Of a stretch of 64,000 bases of DNA, positions 1 through 14,251 are shown piece by piece. Positions within the stretch are counted from its first letter, which is position 1. The number at the start of each line of letters is the position of its first letter. The notes beneath the pieces are model-generated. The model saw only the letters and a program-made list of their open reading frames with translations, did not search any database and was not told where the DNA came from. This DNA is from Combretum micranthum (taxonomy: Eukaryota > Streptophyta > Magnoliopsida > Myrtales > Combretaceae): NCBI GenBank assembly GCA_024138025.1, contig JAMXBD010000055.1, positions 1,240,001-1,304,000 on the forward strand, given 5' to 3'. Both the position numbers and the translations under genes were made by a program.

Positions 1-228
1 GCTCAGTTTAGCCAATTGAACTTTCCTAAGACGCTTGAATGGTGGAAATTGGTCATACTCATCCACTTCATCCTTTTGATTAGAATGAAATAGATCATCC
101 AAATCAACGTCTATCACTATTCTCAATGCCCTAGTTAGTAGCAAGTTTGGGTGTGTCCATGATTGCAACAACCATGACAACAAGTATGCTGATTTGATTG
201 AAATTTTAGTTTGCCATGTAAATTGATA
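1..228 (-). pseudogene. Toc159-family chloroplast import receptor fragment (partial at left edge)
   Basis: The minus strand is open for 76 codons from an in-frame TAG (229-231) to the window edge. The translation contains AYLLSWLLQSWTHPNL, then an acidic stretch VDVDLDDL, then DEYDQFPPFKRLRKVQLAKLS at the edge. From memory of the family, this order (LLSWLLQSR.HPKL, acidic linker, DEYDQLPPFK.L.KAQ.AKLS) is characteristic of the Toc159/Toc132/Toc120 GTPase receptors, between the GTPase and membrane domains. These proteins bind preproteins at the outer chloroplast envelope. Family genes usually carry this region in one long exon, but here the similarity stops at about 228 with a stop codon, and nothing alike lies further upstream. 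A CTTTAG just before 228 could be a splice acceptor, so a real exon is not excluded. A truncated copy seems more likely. Confidence 0.55.
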
Positions 229-1370
229 CTAAAGTTTGAGGAGCTAGTCAACTACTAATACATGTCACCAACTTTTCTCCATAGATATAGTATAATATAC
301 AAATATAATGTATGTCCAAATAGGTTTAAATCATATGACGGTAACTTCGAAATCAGATATAATGCAGTAAATTCCTCCCTTTCCACATTATGGGTAGAAG
401 TTCGAGGGTGACTTCTTGGTTTGTCGAAATTCTCGGTTTGGGAGCAAAGTGGGAAGGGAGAGAGCTTTTGATGAAGTTTTCTCAATGAAGATGATGAAGA
501 TGACAATGCTATTAAAATTAGACCATCACACTTCCTATTATCCCACATGAAAACTCTTTTGGAAATGGACATGTATATAAGGTAAAATTAAAGCTAACAT
601 GATTAAAGAAGAAAAGACTCTAAGAGAAGTATGGGTTGTATTGGGGAGGGCTTGGGCATAGATGTGAGTTTAAAATTCTTTTAAATAATAAAATAATATT
701 AATAATAACGACAATATAAATTAATAGAAAAAATTTCTCAAAATCAAAATATGATAAAAAATGATAATGTATCACATCAAAAGACATGTGTTATGATGTA
801 ATTGGTCTGTATGTCCATGTTAGCTTACAGAGTTAACACCGCTAAGTGAGGTACTAAAAATTTCCTTGAAAAGTTCGCTCAAGTACCTAATTCGACATTA
901 ACCCTATAATCTTTTATTCAAATTATTTTGATTAGGGAAAATATAAAAATATGACCAGTGTTTTGGTATTTTTATAAACAAGTGATCTGGGTTTTTATTT
1001 TTACTAATGAAATGATCCAAACACTAATCATAAGAAATCAAAATCAAATAAAGTCAATAGAATCCAATTGGATTTATGTATAGAATTAAACTACAAAATT
1101 TTTTAAATTTCCTAAATTAGTCCCAAATCAAAAACCTAAATTTTGAAAATACAAAAGCAATTCAATACCAAAATAAATTAAATTATAATTCATAACAGTC
1201 CTTTAAATGAAAATTTGAAAGAAAATCAAAACAAAGTTGTTAGAAGCTTTGATTTTGCAAAATTACGATTTTACCCTTAACCGGAAACTTATGCGTATTG
1301 AAAATCCAAAATTCATAAATAAGTTAGACTTGGTTGATATATTTAAATCATTATTAGCCAAGGGGTGAAT
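229..1370. other. AT-rich intergenic DNA
   Basis: No gene is recognised. A 105-codon minus-strand ORF (255-572) has a serine-rich, transit-peptide-like start followed by a basic stretch. It lacks known motifs and does not continue into the Toc159-like fragment. From about 650 onward the tract is low-complexity A/T. Confidence 0.4.
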
Positions 1371-2586
1371 TAAAAACGTTAAACTGTTTAAAACGAGCTA
1401 AGCATCTTATATGTATAAGATTTAGACGCATAGGATGGTGCTATGTAGCAAAAACCCTAAAAGGAGACCCTTTCCTCTTGTCTAAAACCTTAAACCCACC
1501 CTTTCATTTCCCACATAAAATATTCATTTCTTTCAATTTTCTACCTCCTTCCTTTTTGTGAAGCCATCCCAAAACCTAAGATAAGGTTCTCTAAAACCTT
1601 ATTTCCTTCTTAGCACTAAGTAAGTGGAATTAGCAAAAGTGTAGCACTAATTAGCTTATGTAATGTCTTTTACATGACGAAAACGGAGACAATGAGGTAG
1701 TATTAGAAGAGGAAGAAGATCCACCACCACAGAAAACTCATGTCAAACTAAGCATAAGAATTTAAGATGTTGTAATGTCGATATTTTAAGATTTTAAGCA
1801 TGAAAACTGACTTGGGTGAGTTGATACATGTTTCGAATATCAAGAAATCGAGTTTTCGAGTGATTTTGGAGTCTTAAATTCCCTTCCTAACTAATGCAAG
1901 TGAAAACTATTGTTTGGAATGAAGTAAGACGTCAAAACTAACTTATTTTTCATGATGTTATGATGGTTATGGAGTTAGGTCTGTTATGGTATTGTTAACG
2001 GCGTGTTTTTGGTGTGATTTGAAGTTTAGGTTTTGTTATAAGTTGAAGTTAGAAATGTTAAATGGAGGTTCACACATGAAAGTTTTGAAAATTATCGGGA
2101 ACCATGATGAATTTGGCGGTTGTTGTAAAAAATGCATGTTTTAGGCTTTCAACTTGGATTAATCATGTTTTAACATATATGAAATGAATATAGTTGAATC
2201 TAAGGAAGAACGTGATCACTTAATACCTTTAAGATCACCAAAAATCGTCTGAAAACATGTCTTAAAGAAAATATCAAGTTTGAGTGCGAAACAACATGAA
2301 CCCAGAAAAGCATGGCATTAACGAGTCATGCTTCAAACGGTTCTTCTCACTAGGCCTTCAAAATACACAAAACCATGTTTTCTAGAAAAGCATGACAAGA
2401 AAAACAATGCCTTGCTTCCCCCGTTGTCATGCCTTAACGGGTACCTTAAACGTGACTACCCTCTATACACAATGTTAAAACTTGAGAATAACTACCTTAG
2501 TCGGTCGGAAGCTTTTATATTAGTACAACACGTACGTTCACAACAAAAAGAGACCAGTAGAGTTATGCATTTTAAAATAGTGGCAG
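1371..2586. other. Repeat-like intergenic DNA with short CATG-containing word repeats
   Basis: No coding region is recognised. The part at 2280-2460 has recurring words built on AAGCATG, CATGTTT and CATGCTT. The same style of words recurs at 6105-6380, on the other side of the candidate LTR. Such word repeats are common inside plant Ty3/gypsy elements. The 87-codon plus ORF at 2328-2591 lies in these words and is not credible as a gene. Confidence 0.35.
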
Positions 2587-5500
2587 TGTAACATTCAAGG
2601 CAATATTATTATAATTCATCAAAATATAAGGTCTTCCAATTTCTACGGGGCATCCCCTAATAAAAATCCAAAATATTATAATTTTTAAGACAAATAACTA
2701 AAACTATAAGATTTTAAAGGAAATCTGATCTAAAGTCTTCAAATAGAATTCCTTCAAAAGCTTCCCAAAAGTGTAGGTTTTACCCAGACGTTGGGTGATC
2801 TCGGGTACAAAAACAAAGATCTTGCAATATCATAAATCTATTAGGGAGTAAGCATAACGAGTTTAGTGAGATAATCCTTACGCAAAAGTACTCAACAAGG
2901 TAATCATACATGTCCATTAAGCAAGCGTATGAAATGCAAACAACCATATGATCAAGCATTACATACGACTATCCGGTTTCGTACGCAGAATGGATTTACC
3001 CTTCCATTTTGGGTTAGGAATGCTTTAAATGGGTCATAATTGACCTCCTTGAAAGTTGCGCACATCTTGGGATTCCAATCAACTGTACTACTAGCCTGGA
3101 CTTTCTGTACCCAAAGCGATCGATCTGCTTGTTTACACCATGAGATCGTATTCTCCGAACGTCCTAATTGCTTAAGATGTAGCTAGGCAGCTTACTTTTT
3201 TGGTCTCACGTCGAGGAGTAGTAGTAAAATGTGAAGATAATATTCTAAGTGATATGCATGAGCAATTTAGTTTAAAGAGATTTCCGATCGATATTAATTT
3301 ATTTAAGATGATAAATTGGTATTTGCACACACTTCAATATACATAGAGGCAATTTATATTAATCAACAAATTGAACCTCGATATACTTATTGTTTATTAA
3401 TCACACATAATGAATCACATACATGTTTCCATGATAACCGCATACATATCAATTTTTATCTTTTCCTAATACCTAGTGCTTTATTTTACAAACACATGCG
3501 TGAATACATAAAACGTAAGGGAAAACTCACTCGCCGTAGTGATCTCTATCGGTCGAAGTAATCTTCAGGAAAGAGAAAGTCCTATTCCACGTCACCTAAA
3601 CAAAAGAAATACCAAAATGAGTATTTCATCTAAGATCTACTTAAACCATCTAAATCCATTTTATCATTTTCGTCAAAATTAAGACGGTAAGAAATTCCAA
3701 CTTAAAATGGTCATATTTTGCTCATTTTAACTCATAATTTCGCGTATTATATATCGTTTTCTACCTACTTGAAAAGATCTATCCATTTCTAAGGTTATTT
3801 TTGCCATAAAAAAAGCCATTTGGGTCTCAAAATAGTACGGTACAAAATTATTATGAAAATTCCAGCCTTAAAAATATATTTTTCCAAGTTTTCATTAACT
3901 TAAAATCCTATAGTAAATACATAGATATTTATATAGTTGAAAAATCCTTTTTGTACACATATAACTCACATTATATGCATGATTCAAGTGTTGTTGTCTA
4001 AACTATAATTTTTCATAAAACAAGCTTCTTTTTAAAGGTTGGAATCTATAAATTCCCTTTGAAATAAAAACTAAGCTTTAGTTTATTTTATTTGAGTACT
4101 TTTTATATCATAAGTACCATTTTTCTACATCATAGACTTTATAAAAATAAGCTTTTATGATTTTGAAACTTGCTACTCTAGGTTGTTTAATAATATTTCT
4201 TTTCTAAGTGTTTTCTTAACTAGTGAGTTAGTTTTAACTTACTTAAAATTTCTCTAGTTCTTTGTGTTTATTAAAGTATTGGTATGAGTTCTTTTCAATA
4301 AGTTTTTAAGAAAAATTTGTATAGTAATTAAGATTTAATAATAAATTTATTTTATTTTGAAAAAGAGAGAAAGAATTTTATAATTATGTTTTGGAAAATT
4401 TTTTGCATAACATTAGCTCTTAAAATCTATAATGAACTTAATTAAATTTTTGAAAATGATACTGTTGACTTATGATCTTAAGTTTTAAATGAAAAGATTT
4501 CTTTAGTGTCAAAAATTATTTTTGTAAGGATTTTAGTTTTGAACTTTTAATGAAAGAAAATAACTTATTTTATTTAACAACAACATAGTGATTGTGCATG
4601 ATTATGAGCATATGACTATATTATATAAAAGAATAATAACTTATATGGAAAATAAGAGATGTAGAAAATTAAATAAGCAAAAGAATATGTAAATAAAGTC
4701 AAGTGTTGGAAGTCTTAGCTTTCATCAAGGCTTCCGAACTGTAGATAGACTAGTCCTAAAAAGAAAAACAAGAAAATCATGAGAGTTTTAGATTGGTATC
4801 AAGGCTCCCCGGACTTAGATTATGGACAAGTCCATTAAAAGAAAAGAAAGGAAAAAGAATTTGTTTTGACTTGATAAGGACAAGTCTAAGACTAGAAAGA
4901 CTAATCTTAATAAAATTGCATTAAATAAATAAATTGCAAGGAATAAAAAAATTGCTAGAGCATAAATAAAAAGTTATGTTAGTGAGCTTTTATGTTCTAA
5001 GAAATATATATATATATATATATATACATAAATATATTTAATAACATATAGAAGTTAGATTAGAGTAATAATAACAATAATATCAATATAACAACATAAT
5101 AATATCCTAATAACAATAATAACATAATGGATGTTTAGTCATAAATAAGAACAAAACATGAATATATTGTTGCTTATATAACCTTATAGGTTAGGAAACA
5201 CATACTATGATCATATTAAGTTATACGGCACGAAGAATAAATATGAGAGGTTTTACCTAAGGTAATGTATTTTGTTGAAGAAGAAAAGAAGTGATTGTAG
5301 TAATATGTAGGCAGTAGCGTTGTGGAAAAAAAGAGAAAGTTTGGAAGAGAAATTTGGAAAGAGAATTTGATAGAGTTTTGTTATGGTTTGAGAAATATGT
5401 GTAAAGTATGAATGGAAGAGGTATTTATAGAGTTTTGGAGTGAAAATTAGAGGTAATTAAAATAAATGAAAAAGAAAAGAAATGGAGGGAAAGAGAGAAG

Positions 5501-6105
5501 GAAGTGGACAGCAAAGCGAGGGGAAAAGAGAGAGGAGTGATTAAAAATTAATTTTAAAAGAAAAGTGTAAGAGAAATTTAGTAATATGTGGTTTAGAATT
5601 TTTAAAAAAGAAAATTATAAGAAATAGGTATATAGGTTGTAATAATAAGTAGTAGAAAAGTAGAAATAGATGAATAGTAGAAATAGTATTATGAATAGTA
5701 TATTAGACAATTAAAATATTGGTAGTAAAGAAAATATGCGTAAACGGGTTATATCTGATATTTTTAAACGAAAAATTTTAAAACCGATATTTTTGAAATC
5801 CTTATATTTTTACGAGTCTAATGGTGCTTTTGGAATATTTTTACCATTTGGTGTACCAGGACACGGTTTTCGAAATCTGTTTCCGATCAGATCTGAAACA
5901 TAAGAATTTTCGATAAATCTGATCTTTTTAAGCTTCCTCATATAATTTCGAACTATAATTCGAAATTATCTCATTTTTATTGTTTTTAAATTTCGCGCGC
6001 CAAATTGCCGGATCTAGATTCACAGACTAAACATAAAATTAGATTAACTTTAGGGTTCTCGTTCTTAAGGTTTCCTTATAATTGTGTAAAATCTAGGGGC
6101 TTACA
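2587..6105 (-). mobile_element. Probable long LTR (Ty3/gypsy-like), minus strand
   Basis: Read on the minus strand, the segment begins TGTAAGCCCC at 6105 and ends GAATGTTACA at 2587, a TG...CA pair of the style found in long plant gypsy LTRs. A minus-strand TATA (CTATAAATACC, about 5421-5430) lies 680 bp from the start and is followed by a pyrimidine-rich leader. The length, about 3.5 kb, would fit the Del/Tekay class. No protein domain, primer-binding site or matching target duplication was found: the five bases outside each end (GGCAG and CCCAT) differ. The extent is therefore tentative. It may be a solo LTR or two abutting remnants. Confidence 0.35.
5003..5026. repeat. AT dinucleotide microsatellite
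   Basis: An uninterrupted alternating TA tract of about 22 bases inside the candidate LTR, followed by AT-rich trinucleotide-like sequence (AATAATAAC) to about 5130. Confidence 0.8.
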
Positions 6106-7859
6106 CCCATGCTTCTCTTTGATTGCCAAAACACGCATGAAGCATTGAATAACATGATAAGAACACAATGTCGTGTTTTAACCCGTGTTTCTCTCTATTT
6201 CCAATTGTGCTTTGAGTGCTGAGAAACACGAAGAGATACATGAAGCCATGTTTCCCTTGTGATGCTCTCTTAACCTCCACAAAAAGTGGAAACATGGCCA
6301 TTCTTTTGGCCATGCTTTGAAGCATGAGGTGATATACTCCTCCATGCATCAACCATGCTTCCTCCGTTCCCTTCATTTCTTTTTCAAATTAAACAAAACT
6401 TGATCTAATTTCTTCTTTAGACTTAATTAACCTTGTAAAGATGACCTTAGAGCGAAATGGCTAATTCAATACAACTTATGTATACTAAACAAATAAAGGA
6501 GTTAGAAATAGTTAATCATGAACTAATTTCAAATTTCTATTATGAATAGTTATTGGATTTCTTGCTTGGAATCGAATAACAAGCTCGATTTGACCAACAG
6601 GTACGCAATAATTACATGTTGCTTGTTAGGATAGTTTTAAAAACCGGATTGAGAATTTAAACTTGGCTAAATTGATTGTTGGTTGCTGCTTGGCCGCTTA
6701 CTCTAGGAGTGGTACCCCCAGACTAGGTTGTGAGCATGATCGCAATTTCAGAATGATGTGGTAGTTATAGGCGCTTGGACCCCCAGAGTACATGGTAAGG
6801 TCAAGTGGCTAGTTAATAGGAGAGATTCCAAAACCAGACATTCAATTGGGAGCTGATGTGAAGTTGCAACAGAGTTATGTGGGGGTATGAGCTCTTGCGT
6901 AAAGCTTTGCAATAGACCATGTTCATTAATGGTTGTTTGTGTGGAATTGACCCATATGAGACTACTTCTTTCTTCTTCTTTTTTATAGTAAGTATTGGAG
7001 ACTTATTGAACCCCCCTCTTCGATGCATGATTCATTGAGCGAACCCTACCTCTTTTGTTTAACCAGAGTCATGAGTCCTCTAATGCTTGTTGATATTTTG
7101 GGGATGCTAGGATACCTTGTTTGTAGACTTTAAATTAAATATTTTAAACTATGGTTGATGCATTAAATTAGGAGTGCGTGGCATACGGTTTGTGCTTGTA
7201 TTACTGTGTAATGGGCTTTACAGCTCATTTTATTAACCTTTTAGATCTTGCTGAAGAACCGATGGGATTAATAGCTATGTGGGGTAAACTGATTAGATGA
7301 TGTTGCATGGGATATGGGCTTCATAAGTTTTTCATGAAAGAATCTATTATAATCATTTTATATCATAAACTTGATTATTGTATCCAATTATTTGTGAAGC
7401 ATTTTCATTTGATTTAATGTGGGCCTTTGAGTCCCAAAAGTTTGTTTATTAAATTGTACTAATTCGATGGGCCCCGTTGGTAATATTTGTAAACTGATAT
7501 CTATGGACTTCATTCTTCAAATAGTTTAAATTTACAAGTTTTGATGAACCTGAACCATAGAAAAGCATACAGCACTCTGCCGAAATTTTTATAAAAATTA
7601 ATAACAATTTCTCAAATTAAAACTTAATTAAAAACTCACTCAATAACGAAATACCTTACACATATCGCATGGAGACGATGTGTGCGGCGAAACAACTACG
7701 CCCTTGAACACTATAAGGGCTGGGTTGTTTTAGATAAACATATGACTTGGTTTTGACATTTTGGCAAACAAGTAACGTGAATTTTATTTTTGACAAACAC
7801 GTAATATGTTTTGTATTTAAAAAAACAAAAGTTACCCAAGTTTTGTTTTTAGGATAATT
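6106..7859. other. Non-coding, repeat-derived tract
   Basis: No gene is recognised. The stretch 6560-7740 has higher complexity and phrases seen in plant LTR sequences: paired GGACCCCCAGAGTACATGG-like motifs near 6710 and 6780, and an end near 7730 reading GGGCTGGGTTGTT. This could be another degraded LTR on the plus strand. Short ORFs at 6101-6376 and 6813-7028 (both minus) have no recognisable domains. Confidence 0.3.
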
Positions 7860-8245
7860 TCAAAAATGATACTTAAATTTTTACAAAAAGTTTAATTAGA
7901 TATCTAATGTTTGGTTTTAAACAATTTGATAATTGAACAAAGTTTTCATGGATATTTTTTATACACGGAGCTTGGTTTTGATAATTTTTGTATCTGAATA
8001 AAGTTTTTTACAAACTTTTTTTATACCTGATTGAACTTGTTTCAGGTATGAAAAAATTTTACAAAAACTTCGTTCAAGTACTGAAAAAAAGTCTGCGAAA
8101 ACTTTATTTAGGTACTAAAATTATTAAAACCAAACTTTAGGTATGAAAAATGTTTACGAAAACTTTGTTTAGGTACCAAATTGTTTAAAATGAAACTCTA
8201 GATACTTGATTGAACACTTTGCTAAATTTCAAGTACTATTTTTGT
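7860..8245. mobile_element. Palindromic MITE, copy 1 of a three-copy family
   Basis: The left end AAAAATGATACTTAAATTT is the approximate reverse complement of the right end (AAATTTCAAGTACTATTTTT). The interior repeats modules of the form TAGGTACTAAA and AAACTTTGTT in both orientations, so the whole element folds back. Related copies lie at about 43212-43462 and 58078-58359. It has no coding capacity. The exact ends are uncertain by a few bases. Confidence 0.6.
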
Positions 8246-11220
8246 TATTAAACCTTTGTTTTTTGATATATACATTACATGTATTTCTTCACATGCCTAT
8301 TATATGTTATATTAACATAATGCAAAAAAAAAAAAAAAAAAAACATAAGAATAATTAGAAATTGAAATATAAAAAATAGCACATAACAATAATTTGAAAT
8401 TGACTATCAATTCGAGATGGAGAGGGATATAAGTTTCAATAATAAAACATGTAGAAATAGATGTATCTACTTTTAATTATATGTTTTATTAATTTTTTAA
8501 CATGTGTGATATTGGAATTTGTGTTTGGTCAAAAAAAAGATATTGGAATTTGTATATGATAAACGGGAATGCATGTGGATATAGTTTTCCTACATTAATA
8601 AGATCTATGTATTCGTTTATATATAACTCGTCATATGTATTAAACCTATAAATCTAGTACATAAGCTAATATTTTGCCCAAGAATCACACAGCTTAAGTG
8701 GAACATACCCATCAAACGGGACCACATAACACAATGCTTTGGCTTCTGTTATGTCTCGCATCATCTTCCAAGATGGAATCTACCAGTTGGACCAGAATAT
8801 TATACCAAATATACCATGCACATATATACAAGTACATAAAACAAGTGGATCATATACTATATTACTTTCATTCATTACTTATTTTAAAGTTTCACGTGCC
8901 AGTGATTAGTAGCATATAAATTCAGCTAAAATTTTAATATATCAATAGTTTTTTAAAAATATATCTTTATTATCATTATTTGTTAAAATGATATTAGCAC
9001 TTATCTACTACTTATCTTAATACGTGATATATAGTATCAATACATACATAAATATGTATATTTTCAATTTTGGATTGCCCACTTATATATTATAAGTCGG
9101 TTGATATATCTGATGAATGGTCAAAAACCAATATAGCTTCACTATTATTTTAGGATGGGCTGCGGATATGAAACATACGTGGTGATATTGATTTTGATAG
9201 GATGAGACCACAACCAAGTAGCAAAAAGCACTTTTGATTGTAAAATCAATAAGACAATAATGGAATCCGCATCTAAAAGCATCACTATTATGGACTATTC
9301 CAAATGATAAGTCAATCCTAAATTTAAAAAAAGGTAGAGAGTAGCTTTGTCTTTAATACATAAAAACTTTGTTTGGCCCAAAAATTATATCGCCTAACTG
9401 AAATACATCCGTAATAAATTAATTGCATGCTTCAATTATTGAGTTTGTATCTTGATTTTACATGATGTTGGAATTTAAAAGAATTTTAAGATGAGATCAT
9501 GGTAAAAGGTGAAGTCATGGTCTAGTAAGATGAGTTTAGGCGTCTTATATCTCTCTTTTTCTATCTCTATCTATCGGCCTATTTATCATTTCATCTATAT
9601 ATTATGTATATCAATTTGAATGAAAAAGCATAAATTCATAAAGTTCTATTAAAAGAAATAGTGCTATCTTTTGATATCAAGTTGATTGCATTTGGCTATA
9701 TTCAATACAAGATTATTACTCATCAGATCTAAAGAATAGTCTAGGAATTACTTACTTGAGATGATTCATAATCAAGTAGTTTTGAGTGTTCGCTCTGGTT
9801 AAGGGTTGATAAGAACATAAATTTAGGAAAACTCCACAATATCGATTAAAAGGATTAATGTGTTGGCTTCGATTGATAAACAACTTTTGATATAAGTTAA
9901 AAAGAAATAAAGGCAAAATAGTCAAAAGAAAGCAATCAAAACATGGATATAGTCATATACATATTGTTGTTGTACTTGACCAAAATTTATTTTATGAAGG
10001 TTTCCTATATGTTAGTGGTAGCATCCAAGGAAGCAAACCTATCTATTTAGAGATGTCTCACGAAATTTAGCTTAAAAGGTCTAAAATAGGGATTATCATA
10101 CTAGTCTATCTACCTTCGACCTTTCTCAATAAGTTTGCCTACTCAACCAATTTGCTCATTGACTTCAATTAAAAGAAGGTCAAGAGGATATATATATATT
10201 GTGTGTGGGGTTGCTCCATCTAGTAGATCACTTCATTTTTCATATAGCTTTCACATCTAGCCATACAAATTCCATGACTTCACATTGTGGGGAGATAACA
10301 TGAACCATCTTAATTCTAATATTTATTCTAGATGGTAGAAAGGTTTCAATGGTACTAATACGCCATATAAACTGAACAATGATGTAGAGATATAGATAAT
10401 ATTATAACATTTAAATAGTTATATAAAAATTATATAATATTACCATCATTTATCGTGAAAACGTTGGCATTTATCCATCTTCCATTCAAGCACGTAGCAT
10501 ATTAGAACTGAAGAATATTTTTTCCTACATGTGTTATTATCTCAACTACCCTAAGATATTTATAAGGTTTATATACATATATATGTATATAATAGACTCT
10601 GCATCTTCTAAAAAATTATTAATAATAATTGAATTACTATTAAATCCTTCCAATTTTTTGAAGAAATTGTATTCTTAATTATTTTCACATCCAGAACCAA
10701 ATCTAAAATTTAAATTCTATCATTTGCATCTAATTATTTCAACTATATTAATTAGAACCATCAAAAGTCTTTTTATTCTACAATAGATATGTTAAGTTTA
10801 ACAGTACTTATGTGTTGCACACACTTATACATAGGAGTGGGAATGTTCAAATTGGTTTAGTTTTGCTATAAATCATATCGAACTATACTCTATCGTTCGC
10901 ATTTTTTTTCATCCTAAACCAATTACCAAAACCTTAAATAATAGTTTCATTTGAGTTAAGAAATTTCCAAATCATTAAATAATGTTTGGTTTGATTTAAA
11001 TGACAGAGTTAATCAAAATTCAAATTAAGATAAAAAGCTTTATTCGATTTTTTATATTTATGTAGTAATTCAAACATTTATTATCCTACAAATTTTATGT
11101 TATAAACCACAATAAAACATTTTATAAACCCATCATTTATATAATCCATACTCGCTTGTGAAATCATCTAATATGGAATCAATCATCCAATCTATCACAT
11201 ATCAAACCTTTATATGTATA
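8246..11220. other. AT-rich intergenic DNA
   Basis: No gene is recognised. The tract holds an A homopolymer (8324-8342) and short AT runs. A 73-codon plus ORF (8698-8919) has no known motif. Sequence near 10830-11010 starts TAGGAGTGGGAATGTTC and has alternating GGTTT/AAACC words, which recalls the hAT-type elements at 19.4 and 22.4 kb, but no clean ends were found. Confidence 0.4.
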
Positions 11221-13990
11221 ATAAATGAAGGGGAGACGTACAGAGGATGGAGTGGGCTATGATCGGCTGTTTTATTTATCTATTGGAATATGCGTCATGT
11301 GTTTGGCGGTCCAATAAGCATATTCCCTACACTATAAGTGAGTGGTTGTCTCTGCTGCTAGGTCCAAAACGGCCAGAACTTCAGTCTTATTGGATAATTG
11401 ATGTGATGTTGATGTTGATGTTGACAGCATAACAGCACAACCTAGTATCAGTAAGCACAATTAATAATATAATGTCAAATATGTGACTATGGAATTCGTC
11501 ATATGAACCCAACACCATTATGGATTCTATAGCCATTTTAAGACCAATAAGAAGACTTTGGAGAGAATGGAAAGACAAGATAAGTACGGTAATACTATTG
11601 GGCTTCCTTATGAGCTGTAAAATTGAAGATTTTACGGACCAAAAAGGTGGTAATAAACGGTTAGACTGATAATGCAATATGGTTGGATTCGGCTTTTCGA
11701 AAAGTCTATATTAGTTTTATTCTTGAATCATTGAAATAAAACCAATAGATAGCTCATGTCATAGTTCCAGTATGGTTAGATTTTATATGTTAATTATCTC
11801 ATTTTGATAATTTAAATATGGTAAAGATTAAGAATATCTTTGGATGATCTTATTTTTATTTGTATTTTATTTTTGGGAATATTTAGGACATTAACTTCAA
11901 GCCAAATTAGAATTCAATACTCCTACTTATCATGTATTATCTATATTATTTAGTTGAAGTTTTGACTGTTGCAATTATAGTCTGTTGTGAGTAGTAATGC
12001 TAGTGGTGGAAATTTCAATTGAGTAGTAAGTTTGATACGATGAATTATGGTCATTAGTTGCGCATCCATTCAAAATTTAGGAATAAAATGTGATGTTATT
12101 GTAATTTTAAAGACATGTGATATGTCACCCTTATTCATGCTAAGGCTAATTAGTTGATAGCACATAGGCAAAAAATACAACCATGGTCATGAAAAATCAA
12201 AAGGATGGTATTAAGGATTTGATTATGATACAGTAAATAATGTTTCTTTCCAAAAAGACTATAATAATTAAAGGTAAAACCTGCAGATTCAGTCTTTTTT
12301 TTTTTTTTCAGCATTAATTGCTGTAGTAAGTTAGTAAGTTGTCCAGACAAGGGACTCAAGTCCAATATGGATAATGAGAGGTCGACCGCAATCACTATGT
12401 TGGCTTGTTTTGTTGCATTTGGAGTTGTTAGATGTATCTAGTCAAAAGTATAAGCAGAAACCTAATCAAGACTTAAATTCTATGATCATTTATTGGAAAT
12501 GAGTTCAGATGTTCTCTATATTGAGTAATAAATAAATTGTGCAAATTTTGAGTTTTGTTAAACAATTGAGCTGGATACACAGCTATGTACATATAGCTAT
12601 TGTTGTCTATTGTTGTGAGCATTAGGTTAGTAGAAATGGATCTATAAACATGGCTAATATTGTATTATGTTTTACATAGTGATGTGGATTTGCATGTGGC
12701 ATCTATGGAGGCCTATATGGCTTGGTTGAAGTTGTTAGATTAGCAATTAAGTTGCTACAGTAGCCTATTAATGCAAGGGATGCATGCCTAATATGGTGAA
12801 TGAGATGGATCGATGAGGGCTAATAAGGAGAAAGATTTCAGTGGCTTGTATTACCTATTGGATATTTTTTCTGCTAATAAGTGAGATGGGATGCAAATCA
12901 AACTATTGTAATGGACTTAATTAATAATGGATGGTAAACAAGTGATAACCTCACTAGGAGACTATCGGTGGTTTGGTTAGGAGACAGTAAAAGAGATTCC
13001 TACATATTGTTTTATAGATGACATGTTTGCATGCCAAGTCATGTTTTTTTATCATGTGGTATTAAGATTGACATTTTGTGTTTCATGGTCTACAAACCCA
13101 GTTATCATTAAGTAGTGGAAGATGCTAAGCTACGATTTACACTTCTGTTAGTGAAAATGGAATTTGAATTTTTTTTAATTTTGATGGTCGACAAAACTAT
13201 GTTGGTTGATTCAACTAAATGACATATTAAATTATTTTACTATTTGTCATATTGAGTCATTTGTAAGCCAACACACGAGTCTTATATGAATATCTATGTG
13301 TGTGCTGCAGTTATATACCAGGTTTTACGACTTACCCTAGTAGCATTTTATGATTTTACATCCTATTGACATTGATGATTCTGATGGATACTATTACACT
13401 AATGATGAGGATGGAGATAAGGGGTCACAAAGGGATCGGTTTGCTAGTCACTCTGGAACAATGTGATGGTTGATCTAGTAGTTCTGCTTTTATGATGAGA
13501 AAATTTTGTTTTAGTTGTTAATGTAGGATTGAAAGATCTTATGTTTTGGTTGAATTTTGTACTTGGAGATCTTAATATTTGAAAGCTTATGGAGACTTTG
13601 AGTAACAAAGTAGTTAGCAAGGTATGAGTATGCGGTGGAGAATTTATGTGCAAGCGCACAGGGCATGGCACAAACTTAAGAGTTTAGACCACCCACATAA
13701 TGCACAAGCAAGCAATCAACGAAAAAACTGAGTAAAGCACATTGTAAATGTGCTCAGTGAATTAGTTAAGTCGACTACGAAACCTAGGAAAATGAGTAAA
13801 CTAGAAGAACTTGATGGGGCAATCCTAGTAATTGCTTGTCCACACTTTATGCCAAGTAGGTTTCATAATCTGTGTCAAGTCAAGAGTTACCTCTCCATTT
13901 TCAAGTTTTCCATATGAAAAGCTGCATAAGATTGGATCTATATGACATGATCATGGCTCGAGCCAGCAATGATAAAAAGTGAAAAAAAAT
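11221..13990. other. Intergenic DNA of moderate complexity, no gene recognised
   Basis: Base composition is less extreme than in the flanks, but every frame is interrupted often. Small ORFs (11247-11432 plus; 11387-11677, 12150-12395 and 13444-13671 minus) carry no recognisable domain, and none connects to another through plausible splice sites that I could see. Confidence 0.35.
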
Positions 13991-13999
13991 GCCATCCAT

Positions 14000-14013
14000 C
14001 TATAAATAGCCCC
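14000..14013 (+). promoter_or_regulatory. Strong plus-strand TATA box (CTATAAATAGCCCC)
   Basis: A textbook plant TATA with a C-rich following stretch and a CACGTG (G-box core) about 7 bases downstream at 14020. A transcript starting near 14030 would run antisense into the 3' end of the TPR gene at 14252. No ORF follows, so it may drive a non-coding RNA or be a relic. Confidence 0.35.
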
Positions 14014-14251
14014 TCCATCACGTGCTGAATTGAAACATTTACTGCTACATGATGGTTATAACTTATATTGTGGACTTAAATCTTTTCAATCATACAATAG
14101 TTCAAAATAGACAAAACAAGAAATCGATAAACCAAACGCGAGAATACTAAAACATTATAGTGCAAAAAATAATAGGATGAGAAGAGCTCTGAATTCTAGT
14201 GTTACCAGCATCAATGTGGTTTAACCCACCCTGTCCTGAGTGGAATATGTT

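Noticed and set aside
11247..11677. Overlapping short ORFs at 11.2-11.7 kb as a gene
   Set aside because: Opposite strands overlap, repeated TGATGT runs give the Met-rich end, and no domain or promoter was seen.
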